Notes: generated from the sequence alone by a model not told the origin. Numbered from the stretch's first letter, positions 45,939 to 54,498 are shown. The stretch: DNA of 64,000 bases from Actinomycetota bacterium (GCA_030447305.1 JAUJPC010000003.1:124001-188000), one strand, 5' to 3'. Numbers and translations: made by a program.

Positions 45939-46498
45939 TGGCTCCCGACTCCCATTACCGGTTGGACTGGCCCGGCCTGGTGTACGGGCGAGGCCAGGAA
46001 CACGTGAGCGGGATTGCCAAGCCAGCGGCTCGCCGGGCGCTTCAGGTGCTTCTGGGAACGATCGTCGCCGCGGCCGTGGTACAGGCCCTCCTTGCATTAA
46101 TCGGATACCGATCGCTGATAGTTCGCAGCGGGAGCATGTCGCCAGCCCTGCTGACGGGGGACGTGATCGTCACTCATCTGGTACGACCCTCGTCACTACG
46201 CGTCGGAGACGTCGTCACCTTCTCGGACCAGAGCCGGGACGGCGTGCTAGTCACCCACCGGGTGATCGAAGTGAGCCGGCAGGGGCGGACTTACTCCTTC
46301 GTGACCAAGGGGGACAGCAATACCGGGGTGGACGAGTGGACCATCAGTGAGGGAGGCGAGGTGGGGCGCCTCACTCTTCGGGTCCCGAAGCTCGGATTCG
46401 TGGTCGCAGCAATCTCGAGTACAGCTACTCGTGTGGCGCTCATCGGCTTGTCGCTGGCGTTGTTTACGATGGCGATCGTGAGAAGGATCTGGTCGTGA
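45938..46498 (+). CDS. Second signal peptidase I (S26B type)
   Basis: About 186 residues. ATG at 45938 overlaps the upstream TGA (TGATG). A membrane helix (LLGTIVAAAVVQALLALIGY) is followed by the catalytic Ser in VRSGSMSPALLTGD and His in VTHRVIEVS, again the Ser/His type, then TKGDSNTGVDEW. A C-terminal helix completes it. It differs from the first peptidase in the GSMSP box, which is the commoner form. Two peptidases in one operon suggest separate substrates. Confidence 0.85.
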   Translation: MAPDSHYRLDWPGLVYGRGQEHVSGIAKPAARRALQVLLGTIVAAAVVQALLALIGYRSLIVRSGSMSPALLTGDVIVTHLVRPSSLRVGDVVTFSDQSRDGVLVTHRVIEVSRQGRTYSFVTKGDSNTGVDEWTISEGGEVGRLTLRVPKLGFVVAAISSTATRVALIGLSLALFTMAIVRRIWS

Positions 46499-47295
46499 AG
46501 GGGGGGCGCGTCGGCGGGCTCCGTATGGTGACGGCAGCGACCGTCGTGAGCGCCGTGATGCTGAGCTCTTTGGTGGCCCCAACGTGGAGCCACTACGATT
46601 ACACGACCAACAACTTGGCAAACGCCTTTTCTGCAGCGCAGTCCTATTACCGTGCGGAAGTTCTGGCGGACTCGCCGGTCTCGTACTGGAGGCTTGGGGA
46701 GCTGTCGGGAACCATTGCGACGGACGAACGGGCGACGAGCAATGGAACCTACGCCGGCGGGTATACCCTGGGAATTGCCGACGCCCTCGCAAATGACGCA
46801 AATACCGCCGTGGACTTCGACGGCGCGAGCGGGCGGGTGAGCGTCCCCGACACCGCACCCCTCCAGTTCTCCACCAGGGTCTCGATCGAAGCCTGGGTGA
46901 GGCCCGATACACTCACCGGTGCCCGCTGGATCGTTAACAAGGGCAACCAGTACCGCCTGTACATCCAGGACGCGACCACTTACTTCGGCATCCGCACGCC
47001 GGCGGGGACCGACCTCAACGTCACCACCACGCTGGTCGCTACTGCCTCCTGGCAACATGTCGTAGGAACCTTCGACGGCACCACGATGGTCCTGTACCGC
47101 AATGGTGAGAACGTGTCACAGGCGTCTTTTACGGACACAATCCAAACCGGAACTGCGCCGCTCTTCATCGGTGCCCTGGACGACACCACTTCCTTCTTCG
47201 ACGGCGGCATCGATGAGGTGGCCGTCTACGGCCAGGCCCTGAGTGCAGGGCGAGTGCTCACTCACTATGAACGGGGTGCGTTGACCCGGTCGTAA
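46495..47295 (+). CDS. Secreted LamG/concanavalin-like domain protein
   Basis: 266 residues. A signal segment (LRMVTAATVVSAVMLSSLVA) ends in a TW-SHYDYTTNNLANAFSAA region that again recalls the SipW-cognate class. The LamG fold starts at YWRLGELSGT and contains AVDFDGASGRVSVPD, VSIEAWVRPD, WQHVVGTFDGTTMVLYRNGE and GGIDEVAVYGQALS. Such domains bind sugars or proteins; an adhesin at the tip or base of the fibre is possible. GTG at 46495 overlaps the peptidase stop. It is the last gene of the unit. Confidence 0.87.
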   Translation: MKGGRVGGLRMVTAATVVSAVMLSSLVAPTWSHYDYTTNNLANAFSAAQSYYRAEVLADSPVSYWRLGELSGTIATDERATSNGTYAGGYTLGIADALANDANTAVDFDGASGRVSVPDTAPLQFSTRVSIEAWVRPDTLTGARWIVNKGNQYRLYIQDATTYFGIRTPAGTDLNVTTTLVATASWQHVVGTFDGTTMVLYRNGENVSQASFTDTIQTGTAPLFIGALDDTTSFFDGGIDEVAVYGQALSAGRVLTHYERGALTRS

Positions 47296-47347
47296 GCCGA
47301 CATGACATCCACAATGTTGGAGCCGGGGTCGTAGTACCTCAAATGCT

Positions 47348-47405
47348 GGTTACCTGTTCTCACGAGAGAACCTGTCTCGGATGGCGGAAGAACAGCTCGG
47401 TAACC
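47348..47405 (+). terminator. Nested inverted repeat after the fibre operon
   Basis: Outer arms GGTTACC-TGTTCT and AGAACA-gctc-GGTAACC enclose a second small hairpin GTTCTC-ACGA-GAGAAC that uses part of the left arm. No T-run. It lies between two convergent genes and may end transcription or act as another structured site. Confidence 0.45.
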
Positions 47406-47563
47406 CGCCATTCCTCAGCAACGTACGAGGCATGCCTACGGATAATGGTCCGTCTCAGTAGCTGGTGGTTTTAGGGCATTGACAAGGGGCCTCGGGCTAG
47501 CCAGGCGCGGGTGGTTGCCGCCCCCTTCGACGTTAGGCACCCCACCCGAGTGAACCAGGAAGG

Positions 47564-48431
47564 TTAGGCACCAGGGCGGCCGCCCGGAACCCCGGCAGGC
47601 GGGCCACCGGGGGCGGCGCCAGCGGGGGGACCACCGGGAGCACCGGCAGGCGGGCCACCGGGAGCACCGGCAGGCGGGCCACCGGGAGCACCGGCAGGCG
47701 GGCCACCGGGAGCACCGGCAGGCGGGCCAGCGCCGGGTGGAGGTCCTTGAGCCGGAGCAGGTCGGTTGGCCGCCTCGAGCCGCCGCTCGGCCGCTGTTTG
47801 GGGCACAGGCACTCCCCTCTCCCTTACTCGTTGAACCCTTTCGATCTGGTCCTTGCCTTCTTGGACTACGTCTTCGACGACCTGGCTCTCCTCGGCCCTT
47901 TCATCGGGCGCCTTCACGGCGGTGTTGTGACCTTTGCTGCTTGCGTTCATTGCTCTTTGAATGGCCTGCTTGGCCGCAGCCGGGACTTGCTCATAAACCC
48001 GGGCGAGAACCTCGAGGTGCTTGAGAGTCGCTTCGGCTATCTCGGTTGCCAGGCCTTCAACCTGTTCACCGTCCGCTTCCATCTCGTCGACCGCGGAAAC
48101 GGCGTCCCCAGCTTTTCCTCATAGCTGGCGAGGGCTTGCTCAATTTGATTCCCGTCTCATCTTCCTCGGACTGCGCTTCCGCATCGTCCGTCGCGGCGAG
48201 CTCACTGAGCTCGGCAAGACGTTCTTCGGCAAGTTCCAGGTAGCGCCTTACTTTCGACTCCTGCCCAAAGGTGAAGAAGGTCCCGATGCCCTCAAACATG
48301 GTGTCGAAGATGTAAAAGAAGTTGCCCGGTGCCAGTCCAGGGCTGGGCAACGGAGCGGTGGCTTGGGCCGCGGCGGGCAATGGACTGAGCAAGACGATCA
48401 GAACAGACGCAGCAAGGATTCTCTTGGACAT
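47564..48431 (-). pseudogene. DUF5667-type secreted protein with Pro-rich repeat tail, two frame breaks
   Basis: ATG at 48431 gives a signal peptide (ILAASVLIVLLSPLPAAAQA), then LPSPGLAPGNFFYIFDTMFEG and LELAEERLAELSELA, the DUF5667 pattern. Breaks at TTT (48144-48146) and TTTT (48113-48116) each need one more base to read IEQALASYEEK and AGDAVSAVDEMEAD. The rest is coiled coil (EIAEATLKHLEVLARVYEQV) and a tail of GGPPAGAP repeats. Family function unknown; seen in secreted or sigma-linked actinobacterial proteins. It lies inside the tRNA-Lys element, convergent with the fibre operon. Confidence 0.75.
47636..47731. repeat. 24-bp tandem repeat, four units
   Basis: Unit GGGAGCACCGGCAGGCGGGC plus CACC, repeated in phase with the codons of the overlapping minus-strand gene, coding for GGPPAGAP. 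Unit number may vary by slippage. Confidence 0.85.
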
Positions 48432-49767
48432 GGGGTTCGACTCCGTTCGGGTTCTTGTACTATCTTGTGGGTTACTCGTCCAATTTGAGTTCACGCATTT
48501 TCACATGATCCCCCGGGCCGAGAGCGGCCGTCCTTAGGTTTTGTCAAGTTGGCACTATCTTGCTGAGTATTCACTCTATTGGAGTGTACCACCAGGGATC
48601 AAGCCCGATTGCTTGGACGTGGAAGACTGCGTGACCAATATAGAAAAGCCCTTGGTACTATTCAACGCGGCGCTAGTGCTTCCTTCGTTCTTATACCTCG
48701 CAGGACGGCCCTACCACCTAGCGTCGAAATATTCGAAGCCGTTAAGTGAACGGTGATCCCTCCAAGGTTCTGGCGGAAGCATTGTCGGAAGATGAGCCGC
48801 GGTAGGTCCATGTCAGGCGTAGCTAGCGAGAAGACAAGGGTTTTCAATGCTATCCACCTGCTAAGGGTTCGCTGCATCCGCTTCGTGAGCAGAACATCCT
48901 TGCCGAGCATCAGATCAAGAGCGGTTTGGCGACATTCTCAGCTTCGGACATCCAGCCCGTATTACACGTCTCGCAAAACCCCAGAACTTCGAACTTTCCT
49001 TTGAACCGGCGCAGCCCCTTGCGGTTCGGGTCTTCCAAGAGATGCTCAAAAACGCCTGCTTATCTTGGGTCCGCGAACTCGGTCAGTAGGTCACGAACCA
49101 GTCGGGCCACGTGTGTTCTGCGAGGTTCCGGGATTGCCTTCGCAGAAAAGACAAAGCGCCATATCGATGCTCCGTGTTGCTAAAGTTCCGTTACGACGGA
49201 CAATCGAAGAGAGTCCGACCCGTTCGCCTGAGGCGACGACCGAGCAAACGCCTAGTCATACGGGGCGGCGATAGCTGGGAGTGACCTCCGCGTCCACCCT
49301 GGGATTTGAAAGATACAAAGAAGCCTGATACCGGCAGTTCAGGCGTCCCGCGGCTGCCGCTAGTGCCCGGGCTTGGTCGCTCGAATATCGCCGAGCTTGG
49401 CGTAATGAGGACCCTGACTTTCCGGGCACAGCGACGCCCTAGCGACGTTCCGGCGACGCGCCTACTTCAGACTGCTGCCATGGTGAAGGAGTCAATGAAG
49501 GGATCGCTGACCACGCCGGTCCCGTGCACTAGGGACATTGGTAGCGACGTCACAGCCCCGCCTCGGGCACTTGTCCTGAAATCGTGCCCTGATCAGGTCC
49601 ACCACAAAGCTGCATCGCCCTGTCCTAGTTGCCGAAAAACCTGGCGCTCGGCCCATCCAAGAACAGTGCGACGCCGGAGCGACGCCTGAGCCGGTCTGAT
49701 CACTGTCTCGCGCAACCTGGCGCGATCTGGAGGTGCCTATGGCGCGTCCGCGACGCGCGGGGCCAAA
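48432..49767. other. 1.3 kb without a supported gene
   Basis: Frames on both strands are Arg/Ser-rich and overlap; none resembles a family. The stretch is less GC-rich than its neighbours. It separates cargo from the integration module. Confidence 0.45.
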
Positions 49768-50632
49768 GTGGCCAGCTCCGTGCTGAGGAGGCCTGATGCG
49801 GCGCGCAGTCAAGACCTCCACTCTCAATCTGTATTGCCTAACCGGTACAGATTCGATTCTGTATCCGTGCTCTCCAACCTTACTCAAAGAGACCTGGACA
49901 TCTGTCTCGACATCTTCGATCACCGGTTCCTCACCACCACTCAGGTCTATCAGCTTCACTTCTCCACCCATGCCCGAGCTCGGGTCAGACTCCATGAGCT
50001 TTACCTGCTGGGATTGGTTAACCGCTTCCGGCCCCAAAAGGCCCGGGTCCTGGCCCTGGCACTACGTGCTGGACAAGCTCGGCGCCGACATCGTCTCCCA
50101 TGCCCGGGGCATCGACGCCAACAAGCTGCACCTTCGCAAGAGCCGGCACCTCGCCCTGGTTAACAGCCCTCGGCTCCATCACATGAGGCAGGTAAACGAC
50201 TTTTTCTGCCGACTGAGCCAGGTCGGCCGCCAAACCGACGGCTTTGCGGTTACCGGCTGGCTCGGGGAGGCATCCAGCGCCTCGTTGTGTCAAAGGGTGG
50301 TCAGGCCGGACGGGACCGCAACCCTGCGAACACCATCGGGAAAGATTGCCTTCTTCCTGGAGCTCGACCGAGGGACCGAAGAGTCCGCCAGGCTGCTGCA
50401 CAAGATGATCGACTACGACGAAGCCTCGATCTCAAGGCATTTGCCGAAGCTGGTGCTGTTCTGCTTTCCAAGCACAAGGCGAGAGCGGTTCGCCAGGCCG
50501 GCTCTTCGAGCTAGTCGCTTAACCGTGGCGACCTCGGTCTTCGACTGGCATCTTGACAGGCCGCTGGAGCCGATCTGGCTCGCGCTGGGCGGGCACAAGC
50601 GACTGTCGCTGGAAGACCTCAGCCATGAATAG
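49768..50632 (+). pseudogene. Replication-relaxation family protein of the tRNA-Lys element, frameshifted
   Basis: First frame: LTQRDLDICLDIFDHRFLTT, TQVYQLHFSTHARARVRLHE, LYLLGLVNRFRP. Second frame from about 50040: PGSWPWHYVLDKLGADI, then IAFFLELDRGTEESARLLHK and LVLFCFPSTRRER. These are consecutive blocks of the Replic_Relax family; the break lies at CCCCAAAA (50032-50039) and one base less restores RPGSWPWHYVL. The start is uncertain: GTG at 49768 is in the first frame, while ATG at 49796 with GAGGAGG is in the second. Related in family, though not closely, to the gene at 23740. Confidence 0.75.
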
Positions 50633-50882
50633 CCCGAGGCCTTCGCCACCGAGCTCGGGCAGTAGGCCCCTCGACGCTGAGCTGAGCGCTGCGGTCAGCG
50701 TCTACACGGTCGAGGAAACGGCCCGCCTGTTACGAATCGGCCGCTCGGCCGCCTACGAGGCGGTACGTCGGGGCGAAATCCCAGCATTGAGGCTTGGCCG
50801 GCGCCTGCGGGTACCGCGCAGAGCCCTTGAGGAACTCCTGGACGGCTCCAGCTCCGGTGGGTCCACAGTAGACGATAGGTGA
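50625..50882 (+). CDS. Excisionase-like helix-turn-helix protein
   Basis: 85 residues. After a Pro/Ser-rich start comes a MerR-like excisionase helix-turn-helix: VYTVEETARLLRIGRSAAYE then AVRRGEIPALRLGRRLRVP, ending in ALEELL. Such proteins bind near attachment sites and steer the integrase to excision. ATG at 50625 overlaps the upstream stop. The position between replication-relaxation and integrase genes fits. Confidence 0.85.
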   Translation: MNSPRPSPPSSGSRPLDAELSAAVSVYTVEETARLLRIGRSAAYEAVRRGEIPALRLGRRLRVPRRALEELLDGSSSGGSTVDDR

Positions 50883-51046
50883 CAAATGGCAGGCTCCCGG
50901 CTGCTCCCTATCCGTGTCACCCGGATCCGTATCTTCGTTGTTAGAAGGGTCAGGGTGCTTGGCGGCAAAGGCAATGCTTTCCGACCTGGTTGAGAGGAGC
51001 GACGGACAGAAACCCCTGCTACAGGCGTGAAACTTAAGCTGCCTCA

Positions 51047-52234
51047 ATGGGCGAGAACCGGACGGAAAGGATATCGGGAGTGAGTACCGGCCATGTCATC
51101 AGGAAAGAACGCAAAGGTAAGGTCCGCTATTACGCCGTAGTAGAGCAGGATCCGGAGCCAAACGGCCGCCGCGTTCGCAAATCGCATGGCGGGTTCGACA
51201 GAAGGAAGGACGCCCGCGAAGCCCTCAACACGGTTCTGCAGCGACAACGCGAGGGCACCTACATTGCGCCGACCAGTCAATCATTTGGTCAGTTCCTCAC
51301 GGACGAGTGGTTGCCGGGGATTCGGTCAACCGTGAAACCATCAACCTGGGACAGCTACAGCCGTAACATTCAGCTCCACCTCATTCCGAGGCTCGGAACC
51401 CGGTCCCTCTCCAAGCTCGGCCCGGCGGAGCTGAATGACCTTTATGCCTCATTGAGTGAAGGGCCGAGGCCGCTGAGCACAAGAACGATCAGGTACGTCC
51501 ATACGATCGTTCATCGGGCCCTTAAGGACGCAACGCGGTGGGGCAAGGTTCCCCGTAACGTCGCCGCACTGGCAGATCCCCCCCGACCCAAGGCGCCGGC
51601 GGACTTCCGGTTCTGGACTCCCACTCAAGTACAGATCTTCCTCGGCGACACCAGAGGGGATCTTCTGCATTCGCTCTACTTCGTGGCGTTGACTACCGGC
51701 ATGCGCAGGGGTGAACTCTTGGGTCTTCGTTGGGCGGATGTGGATCTGGCGGTCGGGCGCCTCGTCGTCAAACAAACTGTTGTCAGCGTCGGTTATCAGG
51801 TTCAGTTTTCAGAGCCCAAGACAGCTCGCTCCCGGCGAACAATTTCGCTCGATCCTTCGACCGTCGCCACACTGAAGGCTCACCGGTCACACCAGCTCGA
51901 ACAGCGATTGGCATGGGGACCAGCTTGGCGCGAGTCCGAATTTGTTTTCACCCGAGAGGACGGAAGTCTGATTCACCCTCAGTCCGTATCGGACGCTTTT
52001 GAGCGGGCTGTTAAGCAGGTCAGCCTTCCGCTGATCCGTTTCCACGACCTAAGGCACACCTATGCGACGTTGGCATTGGACGCCGGCATGAAGCCTTGGG
52101 ACTTGAGTGATCGCCTCGGTCATTCATCGGTTGCCTTCACCCTTCAGGCCTACAGACACGCCGTACAGGCGACGCAGGAATCAGCTGCCTCAGTGGCGGC
52201 CTCCTTCATTTTGGGCGCTTCATCAAGGTCTTAG
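51047..52234 (+). CDS. Tyrosine recombinase/integrase
   Basis: 395 residues: an AP2-like arm-binding N-terminus (RKGKVRYYAVVEQD), a SAM-like core-binding domain (SFGQFLTDEWLPGI to RALKDATRWGKVPRN) and a catalytic domain with R in TTGMRRGELLGLRW, HDLRHTYATL (H-x-x-R), GHSS and the nucleophile Tyr in LQAYRH. All catalytic residues are intact. It should cut and join DNA at the 43-bp core shared with tRNA-Lys. GTG at 51080 with AAGGA upstream may be the real start. Its last 12 bases overlap the convergent gene at 52223. Confidence 0.93.
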   Translation: MGENRTERISGVSTGHVIRKERKGKVRYYAVVEQDPEPNGRRVRKSHGGFDRRKDAREALNTVLQRQREGTYIAPTSQSFGQFLTDEWLPGIRSTVKPSTWDSYSRNIQLHLIPRLGTRSLSKLGPAELNDLYASLSEGPRPLSTRTIRYVHTIVHRALKDATRWGKVPRNVAALADPPRPKAPADFRFWTPTQVQIFLGDTRGDLLHSLYFVALTTGMRRGELLGLRWADVDLAVGRLVVKQTVVSVGYQVQFSEPKTARSRRTISLDPSTVATLKAHRSHQLEQRLAWGPAWRESEFVFTREDGSLIHPQSVSDAFERAVKQVSLPLIRFHDLRHTYATLALDAGMKPWDLSDRLGHSSVAFTLQAYRHAVQATQESAASVAASFILGASSRS

Positions 52235-52699
52235 ACTGTTGTCTGCTATCTCGGAGGCGTCAGCGTCAGCTTCGAGACCCACCACGGCGCCATTGGGACA
52301 AAGACCGCGGACCCACAAGGAAGCTTTCGCTAGGCGCCGTCGACGGTTAGTCCCTTTCGGTCCCTTGACCGATGCATGCGCGGGGTCACAGGGATGAACC
52401 GTCGGCATGATCGGATCCCTATAGACCTCCTGTTGTTCTGCGATAAGAACCTGCACGAACAACCCTGCCAAAAAGTATCCGTCGTGGTCTATGAGTACAT
52501 CTGCACGGGTAAGGTGGTTGGGCTTTAGGTCGGCGTCGAGGTAACAGGACATCGGCTCTTTGTCCCCATCGTTGTTGAAGGCTTGGCCAGAAGGGCGTGG
52601 GGTGCCGTCGTCGCCGTCGACTATCCAAAAAGGCGGAACTCGCCGAAGAATAAGGTCGTTCGGTCGGATAGCCCCAGGTCCTGATTCGGCTGGTGCCAC
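52223..52699 (-). CDS. Unknown protein, third gene of the TIGR04255 operon
   Basis: 158 residues with a consistent protein composition: LILRRVPPFWIVDGDDGTPR, PSGQAFNN, CYLDADL, VLIDHDGYFLAGLFVQVLIA and DPAHASVKGPKGTNRRRRLA. I do not recognise a named domain. GTG at 52699 lies 6 bases after the previous stop, so it is in one operon with two upstream genes at the right end of the element. Its 3' end overlaps the integrase tail-to-tail. Confidence 0.65.
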   Translation of the reverse strand: MAPAESGPGAIRPNDLILRRVPPFWIVDGDDGTPRPSGQAFNNDGDKEPMSCYLDADLKPNHLTRADVLIDHDGYFLAGLFVQVLIAEQQEVYRDPIMPTVHPCDPAHASVKGPKGTNRRRRLAKASLWVRGLCPNGAVVGLEADADASEIADNSLRP

Positions 52700-52705
52700 T
52701 TAAAC

Positions 52706-53224
52706 CTATTGCAGACTTACAAGTGCTCGGGCTACGGCTTCGACGTGAGCCTCTAGCGGACCTTCGAACTCGTTGCCTTGTGCATCCTCGTAACCCACAT
52801 AATGTGCTCCGCCCGGGGAAAGCTCGATCTCAAGATCCATTGCCGGTCGGTGCCATTCGAAAGCTATGCCACCAGCGTTCGTAGGAACAACAGACGGAGG
52901 CACTCTGACAACCTGAGCAATAGCTTGCAGCCAACGCCAACCTGAGGCAAGGATTTCTTCGTCAATTGGTGGCGCATTGTGGCCATCCCACCTAGGCTCT
53001 AACCTCCGAAGTAAGGAAAATCGGTCAGCAAGCCGCTCCGCCCAGGACACCTCCTGACGACCTGGCCAATAAGCTCTTGTTGCCTGGGCCCTATGGAGGT
53101 AGACCTTCGGCGAATACCAGGCCACAGCCCCCGACTGCGAGGGCAGTTCCGACAGCCGAGAAGGAACGAGGTTATCAAGTCCGAATGCAATTGCTCCACC
53201 GTCGTGTTCAAGAAGTGCGTTCAT
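52706..53224 (-). CDS. Unknown protein, second gene of the TIGR04255 operon
   Basis: About 172 residues. Middle: FSLLRRLEPRWDGHNAPPID, EEILASGWRWLQAIAQVVR; end: IEIELSP-like strand (MDLEIELSPGGAHYVGYEDA) and a short helix. The LxxLxxxWDGxxAPPI stretch recurs in hypothetical proteins found beside TIGR04255 genes. No catalytic motif can be named. ATG at 53224 overlaps the TIGR04255 stop by 17 bases, so translation is likely coupled. Confidence 0.68.
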   Translation of the reverse strand: MNALLEHDGGAIAFGLDNLVPSRLSELPSQSGAVAWYSPKVYLHRAQATRAYWPGRQEVSWAERLADRFSLLRRLEPRWDGHNAPPIDEEILASGWRWLQAIAQVVRVPPSVVPTNAGGIAFEWHRPAMDLEIELSPGGAHYVGYEDAQGNEFEGPLEAHVEAVARALVSLQ

Positions 53225-54038
53225 CAATTCCCCATTCCCGATGCATCGCTTCGGTGGTTACGGATGTAAACCCCTTGACTATCCACTCGTGAGCTAGCTG
53301 CAGGAAGGAAAGAACGCCGTCCTCGCTCTCATCAAAAGCGTTCCCCCGCCCAGTTATGGTTAGTACTAAGGCGGGTTGGTTGTCCGACCGTTGAAATGCC
53401 GGCTGAGCAGAAACATGAAGCCGCCCGCGCGCGCGTTGATCCTCGTCGACCATAAGGAACGAAGTGGTTAATGCCGTCGTTTCAGGTTCCTGAAGGAACC
53501 CAGTGGGCCGGGACAGCAGGGTAAGAACGTTGTGAAGATCCCCGTGATTCTTCCAAACTGGCCCGGAGGGGATGTTGTTTATGTACGTGACTTCACACTG
53601 TCGAGCCAGGGGAAGGCCTATTTCCTCTCGTGAAAGAAAAGCATTGAGCATCCTGTAGTACTTGAGGAACAGTTCTTCGACCCTGTTCCACCTTGGGTAG
53701 GGTTCTAGGCTGCCGGGTGCATCACGCCAATTAAACGCAATCCAACCCCTCTGTAACTGCAAGAGCTTTGTCCCATCCGCACTCCGAGCCCACAGTCGAG
53801 GGGAGGGCGGGCGGCTCAACAGCTGGAGTGTCATTGAGAGGGGCGAAGGATCCGCGAAGGTCTCTATAGGAGGATCGTAGGGTGACTGTTCCTCGAGAAG
53901 GGGCAATTCCTGACGGAGTTCCGTAAACCAAAAGTGCCCCAAGTGGGCCACACTGAGGGTATCAGCTCCAGAGTAGGCCGCAGCGAGAACAACCTCGGTT
54001 ACAGGTGGTCGTTCGTACGAAGGGAAACCGTCTGTCAT
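53208..54038 (-). CDS. TIGR04255-family protein
   Basis: 276 residues. The N-terminus YERPPVTEVVLAAAYSGADT, then LLQLQRGWIAFNWR and YPRWNRVEELFLKYYRMLNA, followed by CEVTYINNIPSG, match the pattern of the sporadically distributed TIGR04255 family (PPv-Ev-l; lvQlq-drf-fNWr; cel-YvN-I). Biochemical function is unknown. It leads a three-gene minus-strand operon next to the integrase, a common place for defence or stability cargo. Codon use and spacing look normal. Confidence 0.75.
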   Translation of the reverse strand: MTDGFPSYERPPVTEVVLAAAYSGADTLSVAHLGHFWFTELRQELPLLEEQSPYDPPIETFADPSPLSMTLQLLSRPPSPRLWARSADGTKLLQLQRGWIAFNWRDAPGSLEPYPRWNRVEELFLKYYRMLNAFLSREEIGLPLARQCEVTYINNIPSGPVWKNHGDLHNVLTLLSRPTGFLQEPETTALTTSFLMVDEDQRARGRLHVSAQPAFQRSDNQPALVLTITGRGNAFDESEDGVLSFLQLAHEWIVKGFTSVTTEAMHREWGIDERTS

Positions 54039-54222
54039 TCTCGGTGGGCGCCAGACACTTATTCAGGATACTTCACGGAACCTAAGTGGGCGGGGATACG
54101 TTACTCCGTCAGCATTCGGGCAGACAAATGGCAGACAAGGCTTTACTACCAGGGCCCCGAAGACATCCTTGAGCAATTTGTCAGGTTCTCATTTACGCCT
54201 AGAAATGGCCGGTTTCGCTGTT

Positions 54223-54265
54223 GTGGGCCCCCAGGGACTCGAACCCTGCCCGTCGGATTAAAAGT
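54223..54265. repeat. Right attachment site (attR-like) inside tRNA-Lys
   Basis: Perfect 43-bp match to 41110-41152. It covers the tRNA 3' half from the anticodon loop to the discriminator base. Confidence 0.9.
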
Positions 54266-54295
54266 CCGATGCTCTACCTGATGAGCTAGAGGCCC
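54224..54295 (-). tRNA. tRNA-Lys (anticodon TTT)
   Basis: Minus strand from 54295. Acceptor GGGCCTC pairs with GGGGCCC, D arm GCTC..GAGC, anticodon arm TCGGA-CTTTTAA-TCCGA with anticodon TTT, T arm CAGGG-TTCGAGT-CCCTG. The CCA is not fully encoded. Insertion of the element has kept the gene whole. Confidence 0.95.
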
Positions 54296-54498
54296 TCGAA
54301 CCGGCTTGCGGCCGGGCGGTTGGGTCTGGAGCGGAAGCTGCGCTGCGGTGCGCTCATCTAGTTTATTCGCAACGGACAGGGCACGGGCGCCCAGTGGCGT
54401 GAGAATGGCCCATCAGGTGGGATCTGGTTATGAGGAACTACAAGCCGGGGCCGGCAGCTCCCGGAGGGACTTATCTTGCCCGGTCTGACGACCTTCGG

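Larger units (their letters stand above)
41110..54265. mobile_element. Integrated element of about 13.1 kb at tRNA-Lys
   Basis: Bounded by a perfect 43-bp direct repeat (41110-41152 and 54223-54265) that equals the 3' part of tRNA-Lys from the discriminator to the anticodon loop. The intact tRNA is at the right end with its 3' end facing inward, exactly the product of integration into a tRNA 3' end. Inside are a tyrosine integrase, an excisionase-like protein and a replication-relaxation protein, plus surface-protein cargo. No FtsK/TraB-like transfer gene is seen, so it may be mobilisable or defective. Confidence 0.85.

Noticed and set aside
47564-47740. CRISPR array
   Set aside because: The repeats are contiguous with no spacers and are in phase with a coding frame; no cas genes are present.
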